The translations under genes were made by a program, and so were the position numbers. The notes under the pieces are model-generated. The model was not told where the DNA came from, did no database searches, and was given only the letters and a program-made list of their open reading frames with translations. Shown one piece after another: positions 1-4,853 of a DNA stretch of 5,224 bases. Numbering within the stretch: the stretch's first letter is position 1; every line of letters starts with the position of its first letter. The DNA comes from Pseudomonadota bacterium (GTDB lineage: Bacteria > Pseudomonadota > Alphaproteobacteria > Rhizobiales > Xanthobacteraceae), in assembly GCA_023417665.1 (NCBI GenBank), contig JAEZFA010000142.1:1-5224 (forward strand), in the 5' to 3' direction.

Positions 1-18
1 TTCTGTCAACCCGCTGTG

Positions 19-63
19 TTGACATGGTAGGGGTCACAGGTTCGATCCCTGTCGCGCGCACCA
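19..63 (+). tRNA. 3' fragment of a tRNA, probably tRNA-Val(GAC)
   Basis: The T arm is perfect: stem ACAGG (36-40) pairs with CCTGT (48-52) around the loop TTCGATC. It is followed by a seven-base acceptor strand (53-59), discriminator A60 and an encoded CCA (61-63). Counting back with class I spacing gives a variable loop GGGTC (31-35), a 3' anticodon strand GGTAG (26-30) and the loop TTGACAT (19-25), so the anticodon is GAC (valine). The 5' anticodon strand should be CTACC, but bases 14-18 read CTGTG, which leaves two G-U pairs and a G-G clash. The four bases at the D-stem position read ACCC, not the usual GAGC, and no GG pair is present where the D loop should be. I infer that only the part from about base 19 is tRNA and that a foreign sequence joins it in the anticodon loop, as at an integration site. 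The alternative is a strongly divergent complete tRNA starting before the window. Confidence 0.7.
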
Positions 64-174
64 TTCCCCCTCCGATTTCCGATCCGCCATTTCAGCCGGG
101 GAAAACTCGCGGCAGACGCGCGCATCCGGCGGTTTTTCCATCTGCCTGCTTGCCCGGTGGCAAATCCGCGTGGC

Positions 175-193
175 AAAGCTCTGGCGCTTTTTT
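175..193 (+). terminator. Weak hairpin with T run, possible tRNA-side terminator
   Basis: AAAGC (175-179) can pair with GCTTT (186-190) around a six-base loop, and the pairing is followed by three more T residues. It lies between the tRNA fragment and the dehydrogenase gene. The stem has only five pairs, three of them A-T, so it may be chance. Nothing else clear was seen in the 64-226 gap apart from the ribosome binding site. Confidence 0.15.
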
Positions 194-216
194 GTGCAAT
201 TCTGGCAAGGCCCTCC

Positions 217-221
217 AGGAG
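217..221 (+). promoter_or_regulatory. Ribosome binding site that decides the dehydrogenase start
   Basis: AGGAG stands two bases before the ATG at 224 and five bases before the ATG at 227. The second spacing is the workable one, so the start at 227 is preferred. The in-frame GTG at 170 has no comparable site. Confidence 0.65.
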
Positions 222-226
222 AAATG

Positions 227-1489
227 ATGTCCGAAGACAATCTGCTTGAACTCGCCCTTGTTCGCCTCGATGAGGCGGCCCGCCACATCCAGATTGATCC
301 GGACGTCATCGAAAAACTGAAATATCCGCGCGAGACCACCAAGGTCCGGCTCCTGATCCGGATGGACGACGGCGCGCGCAAATCCTTCCTCGCCTGGCGC
401 TGCCGCTACGACGACACCCGCGGCCCGACCAAAGGCGGCATCCGCTTCCATCCCGATTCAAGTGCGGACGAGGTCGAGACGCTCGCGTTCTGGATGACCT
501 TCAAATGCGCGGTGATGAATCTGCCTTATGGCGGCGGCAAGGGCGCGGTGCGCCTCGATCCGCGCAAGCTTTCGAAATCCGAGCTGGAGCGGCTCTCGCG
601 CGCTTATATCCAGGCCTTCGCGCGGATCATCGGCCCCGACCGCGATATCCCGGCACCGGACGTCTATACCAACTCGATGATCATGGGCTGGATGGCCGAC
701 GAATATGCCCAGATCGTCGGCGAGAACGCGCCGGCCGTGATCACCGGCAAGCCGATCGCACTCGGCGGGTCGGTCGGGCGCAACGACGCGACCGCGCGCG
801 GCGGCTACTATCTGGTGCGCGATCTCGCCAAGGAACTCAGTCTTGGCAAGCAGATGCGGGTCGCCGTGCAGGGCTTCGGCAATGCCGGCCAGTTCATCGC
901 CAGATTGCTTGTGGCCGACGGCCACAAGATCGTCGCGGTCTCCGATTCGAGCGGCGCGGTGCAATCGGCCGACGGGCTCGATGTCGAGCGGCTGGTCGCG
1001 GCGAAGCAGGACGGCGGCTCGGTGACGGCGGTCGCCGGAAATGGCGTGCAGGTGCTCGACGCGGATGCGCTGATCGCCAGCGATTGCGACCTTCTGGTGC
1101 CTGCGGCGCTCGAAAACATGATTCATGAGAAGAACGCGAGCACGGTGAAGGCCAAGGTCGTGCTCGAACTCGCCAACGGGCCGGTGACGCCGGAGGCGGA
1201 TGCGATTCTCGAAAAGAAGAACATCGTCGTGCTGCCCGACATCCTCGCCAATGCCGGCGGCGTCACGGTTTCCTATTTCGAGTGGGTGCAGAACCGGCAG
1301 GGCTATTACTGGGAGCTTGCCGAGGTGCATCGCCGGCTCGAGGAAATCATGGTGCGCGAGGGCCGCGCGATCTGGCAGATCTCGAAGGACAAGAACGTGA
1401 GCTGTCGCACCGGCGCCTATATTCACGCGCTCGGGCGGCTTGCGAATGCCATCGAGGCGCATGGCACGCAGCAGTTTTTCACGAGCTGA
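227..1489 (+). CDS. Glu/Leu/Phe/Val dehydrogenase, probably glutamate dehydrogenase
   Basis: A 420-residue protein, the usual length for hexameric glutamate dehydrogenases and longer than typical leucine or valine dehydrogenases (about 350-370). Glutamate dehydrogenases reversibly deaminate glutamate to 2-oxoglutarate and ammonia in the cytoplasm. The N-terminal substrate domain holds the family lysines: K69 in GPTKGGIRFHP, K93 in TFKCAV and K105 in GGGKG. The catalytic aspartate is D145 in PAPD. The C-terminal Rossmann domain has the dinucleotide motif GFGNAG (216-221), then VSDSSG, and the late family block PDILANAGG with SYFEWVQN (337-356). The base after GGGKG is alanine, where many homologues have glycine. 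NAD or NADP preference cannot be decided by eye. The nearest downstream gene is the guanidinium exporter, 121 bases away on the same strand with only the riboswitch hairpins between, so some read-through is possible. Specificity for glutamate is inferred from length and motifs. Confidence 0.9.
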   Translation: MSEDNLLELALVRLDEAARHIQIDPDVIEKLKYPRETTKVRLLIRMDDGARKSFLAWRCRYDDTRGPTKGGIRFHPDSSADEVETLAFWMTFKCAVMNLPYGGGKGAVRLDPRKLSKSELERLSRAYIQAFARIIGPDRDIPAPDVYTNSMIMGWMADEYAQIVGENAPAVITGKPIALGGSVGRNDATARGGYYLVRDLAKELSLGKQMRVAVQGFGNAGQFIARLLVADGHKIVAVSDSSGAVQSADGLDVERLVAAKQDGGSVTAVAGNGVQVLDADALIASDCDLLVPAALENMIHEKNASTVKAKVVLELANGPVTPEADAILEKKNIVVLPDILANAGGVTVSYFEWVQNRQGYYWELAEVHRRLEEIMVREGRAIWQISKDKNVSCRTGAYIHALGRLANAIEAHGTQQFFTS

Positions 1490-1538
1490 GGTGTTCTCGC
1501 GCGGCTTGCTTTTGCCGCCGCGGAGCATAGGTTTCAGG

Positions 1539-1592
1539 GCGGCGGGGACGACCCTGCCGCTTCCTTTCTCACTTTTGCAGGGACGGCCCTGC
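1539..1592 (+). promoter_or_regulatory. Guanidine-II (mini-ykkC) riboswitch
   Basis: Two GC-rich hairpins lie in tandem. P1 (1539-1560) has nine pairs, one of them G-U, closed by an ACGA loop (1548-1551). P2 (1577-1592) has six pairs closed by an ACGG loop (1583-1586). A 16-base pyrimidine-rich linker joins them. The two share a 13-base direct repeat with one mismatch (1545-1557 and 1580-1592). Paired stem-loops with ACGR tetraloops are the defining architecture of the guanidine-II riboswitch, in which guanidine binds both loops and makes them kiss. P2 ends six bases before the GGAG at 1599-1602 that serves the exporter at 1611, so control of translation is the natural reading, with guanidine turning expression on. 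The identity of the downstream gene independently supports the call. Confidence 0.92.
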
Positions 1593-1598
1593 GCGCAT

Positions 1599-1602
1599 GG
1601 AG
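1599..1602 (+). promoter_or_regulatory. Ribosome binding site of the guanidinium exporter
   Basis: GGAG lies eight bases before the ATG at 1611 and six bases after riboswitch hairpin P2. This places it where a change in the riboswitch fold could expose or hide it. Confidence 0.7.
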
Positions 1603-1610
1603 TTTCTCTC

Positions 1611-1937
1611 ATGGCGTGGGCAAGTCTTGTTATCGCCGGTCTGTTCGAGATCGGCTGGGCGATCGGCCTGAAATATACCGACGGGTTTTCGAAGCTCTGG
1701 CCGTCGGTGTGGACCGCCGCCTCGATGATCGTCAGTCTCGTCTTTCTCGAATATGCGCTGCGCACGCTGCCGGTCGGCACCGCCTATGCCGTCTGGGTCG
1801 GTATCGGTGCGGTCGGCACCGCAATTCTCGGCATGTGGCTTTTCAACGAGTCGCGCGACATCGCGCGGATCATCTGTCTGTTGCTGATCGTGGCGGGCGT
1901 GATCGGACTGAAATTCGTGACGCCGAATCCGGCATGA
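1611..1937 (+). CDS. gdx: Guanidinium exporter Gdx (SugE), small multidrug resistance family
   Basis: A 108-residue membrane protein, the standard size for the small multidrug resistance family, which works as an antiparallel dual-topology dimer in the inner membrane and exchanges substrate for protons. Four hydrophobic helices run at roughly 3-20, 30-48, 57-77 and 85-103. The essential glutamate is E13, and the residues lining the guanidinium site in Gdx proteins are all in place: W16, S42, Y59 and W62. The family stretches WAIGLKYTDGF and PVGTAYAVWVGIGAVGT are also present. Gdx members export guanidinium, whereas the related EmrE-like members export bulky aromatic cations. The guanidine-II riboswitch just upstream supports the Gdx assignment. 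The ATG at 1611 was chosen for its binding site and because it begins the first helix; the longer in-frame opening from 1440 would run through the riboswitch. Older annotations call such genes sugE or quaternary ammonium resistance protein. Confidence 0.95.
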   Translation: MAWASLVIAGLFEIGWAIGLKYTDGFSKLWPSVWTAASMIVSLVFLEYALRTLPVGTAYAVWVGIGAVGTAILGMWLFNESRDIARIICLLLIVAGVIGLKFVTPNPA

Positions 1938-1950
1938 GCGCCAGAACAAA

Positions 1951-1990
1951 TCGGCCGCGACGCGCCAGGAGATCGAAGCGCCGCGGCCGA
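1951..1990. terminator. Inverted repeat between convergent genes, probable bidirectional terminator
   Basis: TCGGCCGCG (1951-1959) pairs perfectly with CGCGGCCGA (1982-1990). After one A-C mismatch, three more pairs form (1961-1963 with 1978-1980), leaving a 14-base loop. It sits between the end of gdx (1937) and the end of the minus-strand operon (2016). On the minus strand the stem is followed by TTTGTT, which fits an intrinsic terminator. On the plus strand the tail is GGTGTTTAC, which is weaker. Confidence 0.6.
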
Positions 1991-2015
1991 GGTGTTTACT
2001 CCCGATGCTTGCGCG

Positions 2016-2564
2016 CTACTTTTCCGCCAGCACCTTGAGCTGCAAGAGCCCCTTCTCGAACTCGTTGCCGATCATCTTGTCCATGGAAACGAAGATGCTC
2101 ATCACTTTGCTGAGGAAGGGCATCGGTCCGAACACCGCCCAGGTCACCGAGGTGCCGCCGGCAGCCGGCCGCAACAGGAATTCGAGGCGGTTCTTCGCTT
2201 TCATCGGCCGGTAGAAATCGAGCGTGCCCGCGACTTTCTCATTCGGCACGACATGGGTGATCTCCTGCCGCCCGGCGCCGATTTCCCGGTTGCCGTCCCA
2301 TTCATAGGCGGCACCGACGCCGCGCTCCGCGCCGGAATAGATGCGCTTCATGCCCGGGTCTTTCTGGTCCCACGGCGACCAGAAGCGCTGCTGCTTCAGG
2401 TCGTCGAGATAAGGAAAGATCTTCTCCGCCGGCGCGGCGATATCGAGCGAGCGCTCGACGCGGAAGTGGTTCGGCCTGGTCATGGCGATGATCAGCACGA
2501 GCACGATTGCCGTGATCATCACGGCGCCGATGCCGAGCACGATGTAAAAGGGCGTCATCATCAT
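2016..2564 (-). CDS. Membrane-anchored SRPBCC (START-like) family protein
   Basis: A 182-residue protein. Residues about 6-28 form one strongly hydrophobic helix followed by TRPNHFRVERS, which looks like an N-terminal membrane anchor with the rest in the cytoplasm or, less likely, an uncleaved export signal. Residues 35-180 carry the SRPBCC pattern: an opening strand, DIAAPAEKIFPYL, then FWSPWDQKDP (61-70) and the GVGAAYEWDGN stretch (82-92), ending in a long helix (about 150-180). The fold forms a deep pocket for hydrophobic ligands. Relatives are annotated as polyketide cyclase or dehydrase-like, but no catalytic residues can be named here and the ligand is unknown. It is the last gene of the minus-strand set, 30 bases after the preceding VOC gene. 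Three ATG codons stand in a row at the start; only a weak purine site precedes them, so a start at the second or third is possible. Confidence 0.85.
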   Translation of the reverse strand: MMMTPFYIVLGIGAVMITAIVLVLIIAMTRPNHFRVERSLDIAAPAEKIFPYLDDLKQQRFWSPWDQKDPGMKRIYSGAERGVGAAYEWDGNREIGAGRQEITHVVPNEKVAGTLDFYRPMKAKNRLEFLLRPAAGGTSVTWAVFGPMPFLSKVMSIFVSMDKMIGNEFEKGLLQLKVLAEK

Positions 2565-2594
2565 CGGTTTGTTCTCGCTAACGTCTGAAGGGCG

Positions 2595-3014
2595 TCAGCC
2601 CTGCTTCTGGAGTGTATGCGCAAAGCTCCAGCTGTGTCCGAACGGGTCGATGACCTGCGCATAGCGGTCGCCCCAGAAGGCATCGTGCGGCGCGACGATG
2701 GTTTCCGCGCCGGCTTTGGTCGCGCGTTCGAAGGCTTCGTCGCAATTCTTCACGTTGATATGCACGGTGGTCGACGTGCTGCCAACCCGTGCCGGTGAGC
2801 CGACCAGATCGGGGCGGCACTCCTTGTATTCGGGAAAGTCGTCATGAATGAAAACCTGCGCGCCGCCGATGTCGATGGCAACGTGCATCAGGCGCTTGCC
2901 GTCCTCGTGCGGCACGCGCATCAATTCGGTCGCGCCGAGCGCCTTCCTGTAGAATTCGACGGCATCCGCGGCGCCCTGAATGCAGAGGTGGGGGACGATG
3001 GTCTGCGTGGTCAT
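2595..3014 (-). CDS. VOC family protein (glyoxalase/bleomycin resistance-like, PhnB-like)
   Basis: A 139-residue protein with two VOC half-modules. The first has PHLCIQGAADAVEFYRKALGA (in part, residues 8-28) and MHVAIDIGG (43-51); the second runs from VHINV (84-88) to the closing signature VIDPFGHSWSFA (121-132). Histidines 9, 44, 85 and 127 lie at or near strand positions where members of this fold hold metal ligands, so a metal site is possible. Proteins of this subgroup are commonly called glyoxalase or PhnB-like, but their substrates are mostly unknown. The start at 3014 was chosen because GAGGAA (3023-3028 on this strand) precedes it at good distance and because MTTQTIVPHL begins the conserved domain; the upstream in-frame ATG at 3047 would overlap the previous gene's end and has no such support. 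It follows the previous VOC gene by 29 bases. Confidence 0.88.
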   Translation of the reverse strand: MTTQTIVPHLCIQGAADAVEFYRKALGATELMRVPHEDGKRLMHVAIDIGGAQVFIHDDFPEYKECRPDLVGSPARVGSTSTTVHINVKNCDEAFERATKAGAETIVAPHDAFWGDRYAQVIDPFGHSWSFAHTLQKQG

Positions 3015-3043
3015 GTTTCTCGTTCCTCGGTTGTCGTGATGAA

Positions 3044-3430
3044 TCACATGGTTCCGTTTTCGTCGATGACGGAAAGGATGTTGCCGGCGGGATCCTTGAA
3101 CCAGGCGATGGTCGGCCCGTTGCCGCGCATGATGCCTTTTGCATCCGTCCGGATGTCGCTGGTGTCGTAATGTTCGAATGCCACGCCCTTCGCTTTCAGG
3201 GCATCGACCGCCTTGTCGACGTCGGGCACCGGGAAATTCAGAATCGTGAAGGTTGCGGGCTCGTGGTTCGCTTTGGGATAGGCGATCACGCTGCCGCCGT
3301 TCGAAAGGCTGATGGTCATGATGCCGTGGTCTTCCGAGACTTTCAGCCCGAGCGTGTCGCCGTAGAATTTCATCGCCGCCGGGACGTCGGTTACGGAAAA
3401 GCCGCCGAATGCATTGCTTGCTCTCAACAT
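3044..3430 (-). CDS. VOC family protein (glyoxalase-like)
   Basis: A 128-residue protein with one pair of VOC modules. The N-terminal module opens with FGGFSVTDVPAAMKFYGDTLGL (in part, residues 8-29). The second covers FPVPDVDKAVDALKAKGV (66-83) and ends with FKDPAGNILSVID (111-123), the usual VOC close. The first strand has glycine and phenylalanine where metal-dependent glyoxalases carry a histidine, so the classic metal set appears incomplete; a binding protein or a different chemistry is possible. The start at 3430 is supported by AGGAG at 3439-3443, eight bases upstream; this site lies inside the last codons of the preceding gene, whose stop is five bases before this ATG, which suggests translational coupling. 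The long opening in the same frame up to 3805 is only a shadow of that gene. Confidence 0.87.
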   Translation of the reverse strand: MLRASNAFGGFSVTDVPAAMKFYGDTLGLKVSEDHGIMTISLSNGGSVIAYPKANHEPATFTILNFPVPDVDKAVDALKAKGVAFEHYDTSDIRTDAKGIMRGNGPTIAWFKDPAGNILSVIDENGTM

Positions 3431-3435
3431 GACGT

Positions 3436-3924
3436 TCACTCCTTGCTTCCTGTGGAGCCCTCCAGCTTTTGCAGGCTTTGCGACCAGCCGATCTCCATGC
3501 GGCTCGCCGCTTCCATGAAGGCCGGCGCGACGTCGAGCACGAAGAGGCGGACCGTCACGAGCGTCTTGCCGCGCTCCTCGGTAAAAGTCGCGGTGACGCG
3601 ATCCTCGATCGTGGTTCGGTGGTTTGCCGGATTGTAGCCCCGGGCGCGAAACACGATCCGCAAGGGCGCATCGACTTCCTCGACCTCGCCATCGAGCGGA
3701 AACAGTTTTCCGTCGCTCTCGCGGATCATGTCGATGTGGATTTTTCCGCCGGGACGGGGGTCGATTTCGCAGCGCGCATTGACGAAGCCCTTCGGCCCCC
3801 ACCATTGCGCGAGCTGCTCCGGCTTGATCCAGGCGTCGAACACGCGCTCGCGCGGCGCATCGATCAAGCGCGAGACGACGACTTCCTTGCCGATCATGGA
3901 ATCGATTTTGGCCTGTGCGGTCAT
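3436..3924 (-). CDS. AHSA1-type SRPBCC domain protein
   Basis: A 162-residue soluble protein of the activator of Hsp90 ATPase 1-like branch of the SRPBCC fold. The signature is clear: the opening strand with RLIDAPRERVFDAWIKPEQ (19-37), then QWWGPKGF (40-47), RCEIDPRPGGKIHIDM (51-66) and the closing helix GWSQSLQKLE (146-155). In bacteria these stand-alone proteins are thought to bind small hydrophobic ligands and are often found beside VOC or ArsR-type regulator genes; they are not shown to act on Hsp90. No catalytic residue can be pointed out. The start at 3924 has only a weak purine-rich binding site. It lies 21 bases after the DUF1428 gene and five bases before the next VOC gene. The tail after residue 156 is polar and poorly conserved in appearance. 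Confidence 0.9.
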   Translation of the reverse strand: MTAQAKIDSMIGKEVVVSRLIDAPRERVFDAWIKPEQLAQWWGPKGFVNARCEIDPRPGGKIHIDMIRESDGKLFPLDGEVEEVDAPLRIVFRARGYNPANHRTTIEDRVTATFTEERGKTLVTVRLFVLDVAPAFMEAASRMEIGWSQSLQKLEGSTGSKE

Positions 3925-3945
3925 CTTCTCGCGCTCTCTTTCACG

Positions 3946-4302
3946 TCAGTCGACAATGGTCTTGAAGCCACCATAGATCATGCGCTTGGCGTCGAAGGGC
4001 ATCGCACCCGGCGTCATCATCTTGGCGAGGCGCGGGTCCTTCATCACCTTCTTGTTGATCGCGTCGCGCTGCTTGCGCGACTTGTAGGTAATGTAGGCGA
4101 AGATGACGGTCTCGCCGGTTTTCTGCTTCACTGCACGCGGAAAGGAAGTCCGCTTGCCGTAGGGCACGTCATCGGCCAGGCATTCCCGGTAGTCGAGTGC
4201 GCCGTGATCGCGCCAGACCTTGCTCGCGAGCTTGGCGATCTTCTTGTACTGCGCGACGTTCTTCTTCGGCACCGCGATCAGAAATCCATCGACGTATTCC
4301 AT
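3946..4302 (-). CDS. DUF1428 family protein (YbaA-like)
   Basis: A 118-residue protein, almost the same length as E. coli YbaA. The family's opening YVDGFLIAVPKKN (3-15) and closing FDAKRMIYGGFK (103-114) are both present, with an acidic and aromatic stretch HGALDYRECLADD (33-45) between. DUF1428 proteins adopt a dimeric alpha/beta barrel of the ferredoxin-like type, related to YciI-like and antibiotic monooxygenase-like proteins; their role is not established. It is soluble, with no signal peptide or membrane helix. The start at 4302 is supported by AGGAG at 4312-4316, nine bases upstream. It sits 28 bases after the PhnB-like gene and 21 before the AHSA1 gene. DUF1428 genes often accompany VOC and SRPBCC genes in proteobacteria, which fits this neighbourhood but does not give the reaction. 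Confidence 0.92.
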   Translation of the reverse strand: MEYVDGFLIAVPKKNVAQYKKIAKLASKVWRDHGALDYRECLADDVPYGKRTSFPRAVKQKTGETVIFAYITYKSRKQRDAINKKVMKDPRLAKMMTPGAMPFDAKRMIYGGFKTIVD

Positions 4303-4330
4303 TGTCTTTTGCTCCTTGTTTGCTTGCTTG

Positions 4331-4828
4331 TTACGCGGCCTTCCGCGCGGCTTCGATGTCGGCGACGACGAATTTCTTCATCTTCATGAAGGCATCCATC
4401 ACGCGCTTGCGCTCGTCGGGCGATCCTTCCGAAAGAATCTTGTTCATCATGGCCGGGAACACCTGCCAGGAAAGGCCGAAGCGATCCTTCAGCCAGCCGC
4501 AAGGGCCTTCCTCGCCGCCGCCCTCGCGCAGCTTGTCCCAGAAGTAATCAATCTCCTTCTGCGTTTCGCAGGCGAGCTGGAACGAGACCGCTTCGGTGAA
4601 CTTGAACTGGGGTCCGGCATTCAGCGCGGTGAACGTCTGGCCGTTGATCTCGAATTCGACGGTCAGAACCTTCCCCGCATCCATGCCGTGAGTTTCTTGA
4701 TGGGTGTCCGGGTAATAGGCGATCTTGCCGATCTTCGAATTCGGGAAGACGGAGACATAAAATTCCGCGGCTTCCTTGGCATTGCCGTCGAACCAGAGGC
4801 AGGGCGTGATCGGGGTTGCGAGTTTCAT
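4331..4828 (-). CDS. PhnB-like VOC family protein (3-demethylubiquinone-9 3-methyltransferase-like domain)
   Basis: A 165-residue protein. It opens with ITPCLWFDGNAKEAAEFY (7-24) and the FPNSKIG block (28-34), carries GQTFTALNAGPQFKFTEAVSF (in part, 63-83), and has the family's KDRFGLSWQVFP (114-125). The C-terminal helix MDAFMKMKKF with IEAARKA (144-164) is typical of this subgroup. The domain name comes from an old assignment; these proteins lack a methyltransferase fold and their activity is unknown. Despite the PhnB label there are no phosphonate genes nearby. The start at 4828 is chosen because AGGAG lies at 4836-4840, seven bases before it, and MKLATPITPCLWF is the usual family N-terminus; the ATG at 4843 would add five residues and sit upstream of that site. 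The gap to the preceding GNAT gene is 25 bases. Confidence 0.9.
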   Translation of the reverse strand: MKLATPITPCLWFDGNAKEAAEFYVSVFPNSKIGKIAYYPDTHQETHGMDAGKVLTVEFEINGQTFTALNAGPQFKFTEAVSFQLACETQKEIDYFWDKLREGGGEEGPCGWLKDRFGLSWQVFPAMMNKILSEGSPDERKRVMDAFMKMKKFVVADIEAARKAA

Positions 4829-4853
4829 GGTCGTACTCCTCACTTGCGTGGTT

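Noticed and set aside
170..226. Extended dehydrogenase start at the in-frame GTG
   Set aside because: The extra 18 residues are not typical of the family and no ribosome binding site precedes it, whereas AGGAG stands before 227.
1506..1534. Possible promoter TTGCTT / TAGGTT with a 17-base spacer before gdx
   Set aside because: Each box matches the consensus at only three positions, and the predicted start would fall inside hairpin P1.
1539..1570. Hairpin plus T-rich stretch as an intrinsic terminator of the dehydrogenase gene
   Set aside because: The ACGA loop, the matching second hairpin with ACGG and the following Gdx gene make it riboswitch hairpin P1. The T stretch is interrupted by C residues.
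458..1780. Long minus-strand open frame (440 codons) opposite the dehydrogenase
   Set aside because: It is antisense to a clearly conserved enzyme, reads through the riboswitch and start of gdx, and its translation is arginine-, histidine- and aspartate-rich with no recognisable domain. GC-rich coding DNA often leaves the opposite strand open.
4303..4330. Short AAGC/AAAC-like repeats between the PhnB-like and DUF1428 genes
   Set aside because: Only a few imperfect units in a 28-base gap; most likely a purine-rich leader with the AGGAG site.
3469..4389. Long plus-strand open frame (306 codons) opposite the DUF1428 and AHSA1 genes
   Set aside because: It overlaps two well-supported genes antisense, has biased composition and shows no known motif.
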